Shown in pieces: positions 33,281 through 44,693 of a stretch of 64,000 bases of DNA. A program made the translations under genes and the position numbers. The notes beneath the pieces were generated by a model. The model had not been told where the DNA came from, searched no databases, and saw only the letters and a program-made list of their open reading frames with translations. Position 1 is the stretch's first letter. Each line of letters begins with the position of its first letter. The stretch is from positions 1,480,960 through 1,544,959 of the forward strand of contig CH003245.1 of NCBI GenBank assembly GCA_000149265.1, written 5' to 3'. This DNA is from Ciona savignyi. Lineage: Eukaryota; Chordata; Ascidiacea; Phlebobranchia; Cionidae.

Positions 33281-36200
33281 ATGACCTGGAGAGAGAGGGA
33301 ACTCGCTAAGCAGCAGAAAATACGCGATGAAAAACCAACCATGGCGAAAGTGGACACCTCCATGTGTGTAAATTGATCCTTCCATGTTTTTTATTGCAAT
33401 GTATTATTCATGGATTCATATTTCTTTCTTTTTTATATGTTGCGAAGTTTATAGCTGATTGATGAGATCATATAATGAAATCGTCAGAATTAATTACCGG
33501 TATTTGTAAACTTGAAATTGCAACCAAGTACGATGTTTTGTGAAGTTTTCAACCATTTTAGTTTGTTTTTTTCAAGAATATATGCCGCGTTAACTTAAAA
33601 CACCATAGATTTGATCCTACGATTTCCTGCAGGTATCGTAACTCATACAAACACAACATGTGTGTGGAAATGCTCAAGGAAGGATTCCACAAATCGTTTG
33701 ATGAACTTTTCAACTTAATCGAACAAAGAAAAAAGACACGACTAGATGCCGGAATGGACTCTGTTCTATGGCATGTAAGTGGCTGATAGGTTTGATGTGT
33801 CATTTCCATTCTGAATATTGGGAAACTCACATAAAGTAATCTACATACCGTTATAGTTTAAAAACTTGAGAAAAAAATCGTTAGGAAAATTTATCACTGT
33901 AATGGTTACATATCTTGTACCTATTGTACAGATGACGAATCTGTTACAGTGTTTTGTATAGAAACTTGACATGCAGACTTACCCACGCCCAAAATTTGTG
34001 TGAAAATAACAACATACAGTATCAATTTTTCAAAAAAAGTAAAGCCATATCATTGTTCGCCACATCCAAATAAGCTCCAAGACTGTAAAACAAATATTTA
34101 TTTACCATAATATCTAGTTCACTGTAATCTCTCATTGTAGGAGAAACCCTTACAAGAACAAACAGAAAAATTGGATCAGCTTTGGTTGCATCTTACCAAA
34201 GCTGAAGCTGCACTGAGAGTTGGTTAGTTTGATTATTTTCGGTTCGATAAACATTAAAAAAGAATAACCCTAGTAGTTTAGAGCTTGATGATTTGTTCGA
34301 CTGTCTCATTTGTCCGACCGATTAGCTTGGTGACTTAGTGTATCTCCTTTTAGCCGCAGGGCTTCAGTTTGGTAACTGGCCTTTGGCAATAAGACTTAAC
34401 ATTAGAGTTAAGTCTGTCTTTGATCTATAGAATATGTTAACACACAGGCAATCGTCAGATTACATCGCGCCCAACGTCGGGTTACCGGAGCTATTGCAGT
34501 GTGTTGTGTATGATGGACACGTTCCTTCAATTTGGCATAACCCATTAATCCGCTAGGTTCAAGCAATGTCTGTAAAGTGCCTTGCCCAAGGACACAACCG
34601 ACTAGATAGCGACCAGTTTTGAACCTGCAACCTTTCAGTTGAAAGGCGACGCACTTAACCGCCAGACTAACCGGCCGCTTAAATCCAGGTAAATGGGAAG
34701 ATGTGTACGCTGCTCGTCATCAGCTAGCTCAATATTTCCTAAGTACAAATGACCAGTGGTTATCGGATCATTTCTTCGAATCAGCTCTGGAAACCAGTCT
34801 CAATATTCGGCTGGATGGGGGAAGAAGGGAGGCAGAGGCAAACTGTAATATGGGACTTGCTCTTGAGAGAAATGGTGAGATTTTAGACGAGCACATAATA
34901 TGGGATTGAAATAACTTACAACAATATAGCATGTGTTTGTAACTAGTTGAAAGGAACTAATGAAGTTAGTTGTAAATTTGATTTAAAAACATTGATTTAG
35001 CTTTTTTACCAATAAATCTAATTCTATCAATTTCCATTCAGTGCTCTGCCCAAGTACAAATGTAATAAAAGTGGTTGGTTTCAATCCCGCAACCTTCATT
35101 CTTTTCACTAAAACACATTTCTCTCGCCACTTTCTGCACAGTGATGTCCTTTGTGGTTATCTGACATATGTTACCTCAATTCAGGGAACTCAAATAAATT
35201 GATCAAACATACAGGACACAATATTTAATTGCACATATGGATAAAAATATTACCTTGTGATACTAAATATTCTTTTTTGGGTTACTTACAAAATATTTTA
35301 CATTAACCAGGTGATTACAAGTTATCTGCTAAACACTTGGAAAGGTTCCACCAATTAAGCCTCGGTAGGAATTGGGTGAATGAATCCAACATACCACATA
35401 ACAGTGTGGCTTGCCAACATTTATCCAGGTAAAATATTTACTGGGTTATTATTAGAATGCAATATATGTTCTTATTTGTATATTATAAAACTGCTAAACA
35501 AAAGACACATGTCTACAGGTGGCTTCATTCTGTTTTCTACTATTGTTTTCTATTTCTAAACAATATTAACTGCTTCATTTGACTATGATAAAGGATAAAT
35601 TTGTTGTTTTTGCTGTGGCAGGTGGCCAAATTCACATTAAAAGAACTGTACCTGGTTACATCTGGATAAATCATTGAGGAAATCTGTGTATTTATCTGTT
35701 ACCATTCGATACAGCTCCCTATTCCATCTTGTACAACCCACTGTAATCCACTGGGTTAAAGCATGTCCCTAAAGTGCCTTAACCAAAAGCCCCGAACACA
35801 TGTGGTTGGCAAGTTTCTGGTGTTAAACAATGACTGTCTGGCTGATGGGGCAGTGCCTGGTCACACGGCTTAATTTTTTTTTATTTGGTAATTGAACCGG
35901 TAACTCATCTAGTTTACAGATTTTTTTACTGACCAAATGTTTTCCATTACCCAACAATTAAAACAACTTTTTCTATTTTCCTATTAACAATCTACTACCA
36001 ATGAACTATTTTTCGCCAGGATTTACACGACTTTATCAGAAGCAAGTGTCGACGCTCAGGAAAAACAAAACTGCCTCAACCAAGCGTTTAAAGTGGCAAA
36101 AGAAGGTTCCGACCCTATGCAGGAAGCCAAGGCTGCTTTGAGACTGGGGCAGAACTATGAACTAATGAAAGATTCCGAAACAGCAATCGAGGTTAGAATG

Positions 36201-39200
36201 AGATGTCTGTTTATATATCTTCTAATTCTATTAATTATCAGCATACTATAGGATAGGATAGGATATTCATCTTTATCCCCGTGAATGGAAAACCAAGGGT
36301 GTTAACACACAGGCAATCGTCAGATCACCTCGTGCCCATCGTCGGGTTACTGGAGCTATTACAGTGTGTTGTATATGATAGACATGTTCCTTCAATTTGG
36401 TAGAACCCATTAATCCAATGGGTTCAGGCAATGTCTGTAAAGTGCCTTGCCTAAGGACACAACCGACTAGCTAGCGACCAGTTTTGCACCTTCAACCTTT
36501 CGATTGAAAGGCGAAGCACTTAACCGTTAGACCAACGGGCCGGATACTATGCATGGTTTGTTTGTGAGATTGTAGTTTGCAATTGTTCTTGCTATGAATT
36601 ATCCACGGTTATCATCAGATTACTTCTGAGCAAAGTCTGTGTGTTGGATAATGTAGACATATTTTGCTATGTAACGTGAGTCCAAGGTCCCGTTTACAAA
36701 CGACACACTTGTGTTGCTTTTGCTTTTTAAATGAAGTTTTCAAATCCCACCTAATACAACTATGCTCCGGCATTAGGATTTTAAAATAGGGCGTTGGTGT
36801 TCGACAAGTATTTGGAAGATTGTGAGAACAAAACCAGTCGTCAGGGAGACAGTTGTGTCCTTGGCAAGACAATTGGTAGATATCGCCTGACCCCACTGAA
36901 TTAATGGGTTCTACTAAAACTGAAGAAATCATATACAATATTACCCTGTGATAACTCCCAAACCCGATGGTGAGCGGGCGGTAATTTAACGATTGGGATT
37001 GCCCTTGTGATAACTCTACCGTTCATATTCGCGAGGTAATCTGACAAATGCCTGCGTAATAACTCTTTCGCCTTTTCACAACATGATTATCCCACCTTAT
37101 GCTGAAGCAATTTGTCCGGCCGGTTAGCCTAGTGGTTAAGTACGTGTCTATCATATACAACACACTAAAATAGCTACGGTAACCCGACGGTGGGCGCGAG
37201 GCAATCTGACGATTGCCCAATGTGTTTGCCCCTTGGTTTTCCCATTTACGGGGATAAACATGAATATCCTATCCCTATCCTATACAATGTGCTGGTCATA
37301 AAACAGTAGTGTTACAGTGCCGTATATCGCATTCTTTGCTAACCCACTAAACATTCTCCCACAGTACCTCAGTAGTTGCTTGGATACCGCACAAGATCTC
37401 CACGACAACGAGTTGATAGGAGAGGCGTGCGAAGCGCTCGCGAAATCGCACCAGACCCAGGGTAACGTCTCGCGATCCATCGAATGCCTCGAAATCTTTG
37501 CAAAGACGTCACGTGACAGCGGTAGGAAGTCAGAGCTAGTCAACGCTTGCAATTGTCTTGGCGTCATCTACAATACAATGGTAAGCGTTGGTGTTTTAGT
37601 TGGTAATTTGTTTTAAATTTTCGTATATCTTCTAGCACTGTGGCAAGAAAGAGTTGTGCATGTCAAATTAAACTTACGGGACTGCTGGGTGATATGTTGG
37701 CGATTTCTAATAATTTTGTTTAAAAAAACAGGGAAATTTGTTTAAAAAAAACTGGGAAACCGTTCATGAAAATATTTCGGTAATTGTTAATTTTCTCCCC
37801 ACCGATTAGTCTGGTGGTTTAGTGTGTCGCTCTTCAGCCGAAGGGTTGCTGATTAGAAACTCATCTCTAGCTAGTAGGTTGCATCCTTGGGTAATTAAAG
37901 GAACGTGTGATTCATACACATTACACTACAATAGCTCTGGTAACCAGACGGTGGGCGCGAGGTGATCTCACGATTGCCCGATTTAACCATCTTGGTTTTC
38001 CCATTAACCGGGATAAACACGAATATCCTATCCTATCCCAATTTATTAAAGAACTACAATTGTAAAATGAAAAACTGAACAAAACAAATTGTCCTGTTTT
38101 AATCTTTCTATGGTATCTCTACCATAAGCTTTCACAAATCAGCACCGTATTTGTTATTTTTGTTACGTTTGAAATTTAATTTATCCAATTTTACAAATCG
38201 CTTCTAATTATGTGATTTAAGACTATTATATACTTATGCTCTTTTAAAAATAAAATTGTAGAAAATGTTTATTTATCACTTATAATAAAAATTAAATGTT
38301 TAGAAATAAGAATTAAGAAAACTTCCGATATTATAGTCGTTGTTTTAAATCGGGTTCAAAGTGATGAAAATTTGTTGCAGCTGTGAAATGCTTTCTCGCC
38401 ATTGTGTACGAACTATATACGTGCGATTTAACTAGATACGTACTCCGATAAGTGACTGGTTTACTAACGGCTGTGGGATAAGAAAACGCGGAGGGTACAA
38501 TCATCATTACGTAACGGAGCGTTCTCACACACGACGTAATATCGACAGATTACCTCATGCCCACCGTCGGCTTGGCTAACTCGGGGGCTCCTGTTTTCTT
38601 ACAGAATCGTCGTGTGCAATGTAATAGAATCACTGGTGATTTAAACGTGGCTGACACTCTTTCTAATATTGTTTGACATTTTGATTCCTTTGGTTGCAAT
38701 AAACAAGGCTCCAAAAATGCGAAAACCCAACAGACCATGGTAATACATATTTATAAAATCTATAATACATCAATTGGAATAAAACGCGTCCCAAACACTT
38801 ATATAGTGGAACCCCGCTTACCTGACCACCTATGGGACCGTCATCAAACGGTCGCGTTAGCGGGGTGATCGTGTTAGTGAATTATGATTTGAAGCAAGTT
38901 GTCTTCATTTGCAGCCAAATCGTCTGCCTTTTTGCTAAATTTTTAAAATAAGATACAAATTGATTTTGGTGACACTGTATTTTCGTCTTACGCTGAGGGC
39001 AACGTTCCAGGGTCACTACACAGAATCCGTGGACCACTTCGCCTCAGCTTACGAAGTATCAAACGAACTCGGCACATTGAGCGAAGATTCGTCGGTTCTG
39101 CTTGGTGTGGCTCAGGGCAACGCCATGTTAAACGCCTTTAAGCACAATATGGAGATCGCCCCGCGTTACATGATGGACAGGATTATCGACTGGAAAAACG

Positions 39201-40124
39201 AGAGGACTGTTGACTTCGGAAAGCCCATACCAACAGGTGGGATTGGATAAATATGATTTTTGCGTAGTGATTAAATGCATATATATTCCAAGTGCTGGTT
39301 TCTATTGGGTAAAAAATCCTCGGAAAATCTGATAACACTGACCAATATTAAAACGGTAAAGTTTTTGCCGCGATCCCCAGACGGTCTAACTTTTCTTGGT
39401 AAAGTTTGTCCCCGACCGTTCGTTTAACAAATGCTCCCTCGTTCTATCAGTTTTATTTGAGACTGGAGTGTCCAACAAGTGTCACATGACGCAGTTAAAA
39501 ATAGCACACTAACTCATCCGCAAAGTGACTGATAATAGCCAAGTTTTGTAGCACACTTTATTGTTTACCCATTGTTATTCACAAAACAACAGAATAATCT
39601 CAATAATGGCGACAAATTATCCGGAGTATGCGTCACAATAATATTTTAAAAACATTTTTATCCAAACCTTGGCTCGGGGATACGTTATAAAAAATAAAAT
39701 TTGACGCATTAGCGTTCTTAAGTTGGGCACTCCTGGTATACAATCGCTGAACACAAACAAATTGCGATGCCTATAGAGAACGTGACCGTGAACAGTTTTC
39801 GGGGTAGTGCCCGTGGGTGATCTCTACTACTTACTGTACAACAGCAAGTATGGAAACCCGCTTTCCCTGCGTAATAAGCTTGGACTACAGATAGTGATTT
39901 TCTGTGCAAATTTGGGATTCTGAAATGTAAATGGCAATAAAACGTATCTTCTTACATATCGAGGCAACGGAGACGCGCGATATTTAATTTTTCTAATTAT
40001 TATCAACTATAAAATAGATTATATTCCAGCACACGTATCCCCACCCGCAAGTCCTCCCCAAGTACCCGACCCCACCCATCCTTTCCGTGAAGTCGAAGGC
40101 TCCGACGTCATAATGGAGGAGTAA
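33281..40124 (+). CDS. TTC29: TTC29, TPR protein of motile cilia
   Basis: Nine exons: 33281-33363, 33633-33774, 34141-34222, 34689-34874, 35311-35428, 36020-36191, 37365-37580, 39011-39236 and 40030-40124; 439 aa, all junctions in phase. TTC29 is an axonemal/intraflagellar-transport-linked protein needed for sperm flagella in mammals. Family markers: YRNSYKHNMCVEMLKEGFHK with FDELFNLIE near the N-terminus, then TPR helices such as EAEANCNMGLALERNGDYKL, AKHLERFHQLSLGRNW, AFKVAKEGSDPMQEAKAALR, ALAKSHQTQGNVSRSIECLE and NCLGVIYNTMGHYTESVDHF, and the tail RIIDWKNERTVDFGKP. The start ATG is the first in frame after a stop; the donor giving the right phase is AT|GTGTGT, so exon 1 is the least certain. 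The introns contain most SINE copies in the window. AATAAA follows at 40164. Confidence 0.93.
34314..34383 (+). mobile_element. SINE head fragment
   Basis: Only the tRNA-like head of the family is present (GACCGATTAGCTTGGTGACT ... AGCCGCAGGGCTTCAG), diverged, in TTC29 intron 3, pointing towards the next copy. Confidence 0.55.
34432..34678 (-). mobile_element. tRNA-derived SINE, nearly full length
   Basis: Inverted copy ending with CGCCAGACTAACCGGCCG next to the acceptor of TTC29 exon 4 (about 10 bp away). The tail beyond the ACACAGGCAATCG block is lost. Confidence 0.85.
35700..35870 (-). mobile_element. Decayed SINE relic
   Basis: Diverged inverted fragment with CAGCTCCCTATTCC, GTAATCCACTGGGTTAAAGC and CCTAAAGTGCCTTAACC, matching the core of the family, in TTC29 intron 5. 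Confidence 0.6.
36249..36543 (-). mobile_element. tRNA-derived SINE, full length with ATCCT tail
   Basis: The inverted tail reads ATAGGATAGGATAGGATATTC, so the 3' end is a run of ATCCT units. The copy ends with the inverted head CGTTAGACCAACGGGCCGGA. It lies in TTC29 intron 6. Confidence 0.9.
36850..37010 (+). mobile_element. Diverged SINE fragment without head
   Basis: Plus-strand core with GTGTCCTTGGCAAGACAATT, GAATTAATGGGTTCTACTAA and AACCCGATGGTGAGCGGGCG. It lies just ahead of the shortened copy at 37114-37285. Confidence 0.65.
37114..37285 (+). mobile_element. SINE with internal deletion, head joined to tail
   Basis: GTCCGGCCGGTTAGCCTAGT (head) runs straight into GTGTCTATCATATACAACAC (3' half), so about 110 bp including the B-box region is missing. 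The tail ATCCTATCCCTATCCTATAC is intact. It sits in TTC29 intron 6. Confidence 0.85.
37797..38037 (+). mobile_element. tRNA-derived SINE, partial core loss
   Basis: Head ACCGATTAGTCTGGTGGTTT, shortened core, then GGTAACCAGACGGTGGGCGC and the tail AATATCCTATCCTATCCC. TTC29 intron 7. Confidence 0.85.
38539..38592 (-). mobile_element. Small SINE fragment
   Basis: About 54 bp of inverted SINE (AGATTACCTCATGCCCACCG then TCGGCTTGGCTAACTCGGGG) in TTC29 intron 7. Confidence 0.6.
38814..38885. mobile_element. Possible pogo/Tigger-like element end
   Basis: AGTGGAACCCCGCTTACCTGACC resembles the CAGTGGAACCxCG-type ends of pogo/Tigger elements. It is followed by a small stem (GGACCGTCATCAAACGGTC) and an inverse GTTAGCGGGGT. 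No second terminal repeat was found, so this is a relic or solo end. Confidence 0.35.
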
Positions 40125-40163
40125 CGCCGTCACAATGTCAACTGTAACTTAAGAAATCGCAGC

Positions 40164-40169
40164 AATAAA
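40164..40169 (+). promoter_or_regulatory. TTC29 poly(A) signal
   Basis: AATAAA 39 bp after the TTC29 stop codon, in the right orientation. Confidence 0.75.
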
Positions 40170-40879
40170 CAGTGTTTATTTGTAAAACCGCTGCCGCTGG
40201 TAGGCGCCACAGAGTAGATGAGCATTGCTATCTCTCCCTGTTTGGTTTCAAATTTGCTGTCGCATTTTATGTTCCATCATATGCTGTTGGGAATTGTTTA
40301 CAATACAATTTTTACGGTTTCGTAAAACCAAATGCTTTTAAATTAGTAGGCCTGTTTATATTTTAAGAATCTTTCGGTTATCGTTGGGATGGGTATATAA
40401 TAAGATTTATTGTTCAATTTGCTAAATATTGGTCTTGATTCAATACACACAGAGCGACATTTATATCAGGCCGTCTCAAACAGTTTAGCTTTTTTAATAA
40501 AAAAAAAATCCGCGAATAGCTGCAGACGGCCCGAGGTGCATTAAACGGATTTTGCACGAAAGTTGGAAAACCCTGGATCTTATTAAAAATGCTCAGGTCA
40601 ACTCACTGTACAAGGTCGAGTCATCGAATTGTTGACCTGTCAACGGATAAAAAAGTGCTGTTAAAGCTGCAAACATAATGCTGTTAAAGCTGCAAAAGTC
40701 GTACATCATTTGGCCGATTTCAGTTTTATTTTGACAATTTTGACTGATAAAAAATGGTCTCTAATCACATCCTTCAGGTATATTTATTATTTACTTTTTG
40801 CTAAGGCGCATTGAGCATGCGTGCTTGTTGGAAGTTTTGCTAGGATGCAAACTTCCGTGTTATACCCGTGATCCACTGA

Positions 40880-41160
40880 ACGTGGTCCCTTGCACGAAGT
40901 TAATTAATTATCGCGCGGGTAGCGACAGGTGAAAACAATCGACGGAGATGAATTTTTCATCGTTTCGGCGACACAGATGTTGATATGGCATCAAATATTC
41001 ATGCTGAGCATGCAATTGCCGCTGTCCGCTCGACTTCCATGCTATTCCGAGCTGTTTTCCGCGCCAAGATATTCATCCGCCGTCACGTGATTGCGCAATC
41101 GATGAGCATGAAATATTGATGAGCGGAATACGAACTCCTGAAACGCAGCAAGTCGATATG
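40880..41160. promoter_or_regulatory. Candidate control element with clustered motifs
   Basis: A GC-richer non-coding block in AT-rich surroundings. It has an E-box CACGTG (41084-41089) touching the C/EBP-type palindrome ATTGCGCAAT (41090-41099), and repeated GAGCATG and AATATTCATG-like words. No ORF crosses it. Function is inference. Confidence 0.3.
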
Positions 41161-44100
41161 CATCCACAAAGGCCACCGAAAAAACTAACTTGACCCGTTA
41201 AGGTATGTTTTATAGCGTTCCGTCGTGCGTTGATGACAATGTGGCCTTAAAGCCAACGTCTGACACGGCTGTCTTTCCTCTGAGAAAATTCCCAAAAAAA
41301 CATGCCTATATATACTTAAAAAAAATTCCCTGACCTTTGGTTGTAAACGTAAATCGGAACGAAATACCCTGATTGAAAATATCTGCCTGTGAATAGATTA
41401 AGATCTAGGCTCTCCTAAGCAACGGTCATGACTTATCGCACCTAATTTCGTTTACGTTCAGCAGAAGACACAACAATTATACACAAGTTCTCTGCAACAG
41501 CGACTGCCTCTTTTAATTGCCACGATTGAGGGGCAAAAGATAGTGGCAAAATGAACATTTAATATTTATTAAACTTGTTCATGAATTCGAAATGAGCTCT
41601 GAATATTTTATAAAACATTAGCTCGATAAAATATTGAAGGCGACTTTCGGGAGCGTTTTTGCGAAGCCCACTTTTGTCAGAAAGTCAAAGCAAACGGTGG
41701 AGAATGTGTTCTTTCGTGCTTAGAAAAGATTTGTGTAAAATTTGTAGTAAATTTATCCTAACAACAAAGTGTATCACAGAATGGACGGTATAGGGACTGA
41801 TGCAGGTCGCGGTTGACGTTTTCGTTTGGGATGATCTTGTACTTTGCAATGGATTTACTGCAGTCGGTTGGACTTGAACCTGGGACCCCCGGAGCGGTAA
41901 AGACAAGAGGCGATTAACTTCTAACTGAAGATGATCGCGTTAGGGTCACGTGAATGGCGCGTGCCGTCTGCCGCTTTTGCCCCGAGGCTCCTGGCGCACA
42001 ACAGACGTCTCAGCGACCGTGACGTCACGATTTAAATCGCCGGCAAAAGTTTAAACCTTTCCGACATCTGCTACTTGCACAAGGTGTATTGTGACGACAT
42101 AATCGCAGCCGTTGCAGCATTTGTTTGGACATAATCTTTCCGGTGGTCAGATCAAGGGTGACTGCTGTTTCGCGCGAACCACTTTTTAAATGACGTTTTA
42201 ATTTCACTGTATTTTCCTGTTAAACGCCTCTTTCATTTCCACACGAACATTCGTGTGGGCGCCGAATTACACATTACTTTGTTCAATATTTCAATATAAC
42301 AACGGCCCGACAAATTACAGTGCTGTGAAATAAAAAAAATAGTCGTATGTCCTTCAAAGAACGGAACAGGTGACCTCACTGTGATTGTTACGTCATAAAT
42401 GCCGCTAACTACATATAATAAGGGTCCGAAATTATTTTCAGACATGTTTCAATGCTCGTAAACAAATCCCGTATGATCCGCATCGACGTCGCAGTATTTG
42501 AAAAGAGCGCGGGCAAAGCCGTCGAGGTGGTGACTACAAAGAACCGCTGATCCTGGAACAAAAGGCCTCGTTTCAATTGGAAGGCTCGTTTGAAACTTTG
42601 AAGCGAAAGTTTCATTAATCGCCGCCATACTTCCTAGTCGCCTCTACAGCGTTTCGTAATTTCCAAGCATATTTGGGGCGACGTATTTTCGTTACTTGTC
42701 GATCGCTTTAACCTGGGCGGCATTAGAGCCTGTGCGCGCGCGTTCTTAATGCGTTTTGGTGACGTCATAATGAAGAGATCGTTACTAATGGGATGAGGAG
42801 TAATCGATTTTGTTTGGTCGCGAAATGACAGATTTTCAGACGAGAAATTTTCGACATAGACTGCAATATTTCACCGGGGAATCGTAAATTCATTTCAGAC
42901 GGTTTTGTTGCTTGCCTGGAAGCTAGTTTTCCTTTATTTTCTCCGGTAATGACAACCCTACGCACTTAACACCACCGTTTTCTTTGATTGTCACTCCAAA
43001 AATTTATATTTATTTCCACATATTCTAAAGGAACAATTACGTATATGTGTGGTTTTATTGTAATGATTATTTTCGAAAATTCCGATCTGAGCGGCCTGCA
43101 TCAAATTCCGCGGCAAACTCGACCGGGGGAGCCGGCGTAAAGGCTACGGCAGCCCGATGTCGCTATCCGTGGCTCCCGGGATAAATTAGTAATGAGAGTA
43201 GGTAAAATACACCGAGTCGTTAATATTTCATCTTTTAATGAATAATTCAACCCGTGCAAGTGGTGATAATTTGCTTGCAGTTGAATATTCATGAACTACT
43301 TTGCTCAATCGCTCTTTTGAATATTTTATTAGGCCGCCTAGCCTTCTGTAATGCGGCGATGACAGCGTTATTTGATCACCTTAAAACGACGAGCGATAAT
43401 TTTTAGACAGGCTGCATAGCCTAGTAATGTCGTTTTACTGAATCCGATTTTCAATCATGTTTGTGTATGAATTAACCGCAGAAACAAACGACTTCTGAGT
43501 ATCACCTCTCGAGTATATCGTATGTTCTTCTGCCAAATACAACACCTTGTTTAAATTATGAACCTGTTCCCACCGAATTTGCAACAGAAACTTAAACAGG
43601 CACAAATAATTCTTCATCCTGCTGGATCAACGTCCCTTAACAATACACATCACAATTCTCAAACCCGGTTAAGAACAAAATTGTATTTTATTTTGATACA
43701 AAATATGAGAACATTTGTCCCATATTTGACAGTTGCCTAGGGCACACAAAACGTATTTCACTCGATTTAATTATTTTATAGGTTCAGTGGTGAACAGCTG
43801 CCTCTATATAGACGAGTTCTGTATAATACAACACACCGCCATTTATCTATGATTATCAGTCGTACGACGAGCAATATGTCGAATGCCAAAACATAAAAGA
43901 ATCCGCCAAGTCGTAAACTACACTTGTATGTGTGTCTGTCTGGAAGATAGGTACTTAAATAAACAAACAAATAAATACCTCCCGGCAAATGTCCCGTAAT
44001 AAAATTATCTATTGGTCCCAGAAGGCCGTATAATGTGAATAAGCAACATGTGGAATTTTGCTAATTCCAACTGAATCGCTCTAATGCCAGTGATACAAAA

Positions 44101-44334
44101 TGTTGTATATGTCTTTAATGTGTGTGTCAAAATACAATGTCAATGTAGTCATCCTTGTTTCTATCTCAGCATAGTAAATGACCATGGTTTCTTTTGTAAT
44201 CCAGCTTAAAATTGACCTGACCTGACATTTTCCACCAATGTTGTACCGCGTTTTTATTTGGTCTGCGCTTTCCAGCATTAGGCTGCTATGGCGCATACAA
44301 GGCTTCATGAACACAAGTCGTTATTGACAAAATA

Positions 44335-44340
44335 TTTATT
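44335..44340 (-). promoter_or_regulatory. POU4 poly(A) signal
   Basis: AATAAA on the minus strand about 355 bp past the predicted POU4 stop. Confidence 0.55.
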
Positions 44341-44693
44341 GCATCGGGGAACTGAAAAGAAACTTGAAGTACGCTTCAGCCGAGAATTGAAGAAACAAAA
44401 TAGTGCAAAGGAAATATATACAAAAGCAGTTTCGTGACGGTTCACTTTACAATTTTGGTAGCGAATAAAACGAATCACAGAATTTGTCATAAACTTGAAG
44501 AGTTTGAAAGATCGACATCAATCTTGTTAAATAACGATAGGAATTGGTTGATTCGGAAAATGCGGCAAAATCTCTAGCTACTAGTTTAGCTGCGGATGCA
44601 TGTAGATTGTACTGGGGAGCTCTTGCTTTGTTGCGCGATGGCGTCAATCTCCTACTTTAGTGACGTCGAGTGTAGTTGCGATGACGTCATGCA

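Larger units (their letters stand above)
40125..44693. other. Spacer between TTC29 and POU4
   Basis: This 4.6-kb spacer separates two genes that converge. No coding exon is supported. It contains the TTC29 poly(A) signal, a 21-bp direct duplication (about 40657-40697, GTGCTGTTAAAGCTGCAAA twice), a GC-richer block near 40880-41160 with clustered factor motifs, CRE palindromes at 42020 and 42760, and the POU4 3' untranslated region (about 44340-44693). Confidence 0.5.
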
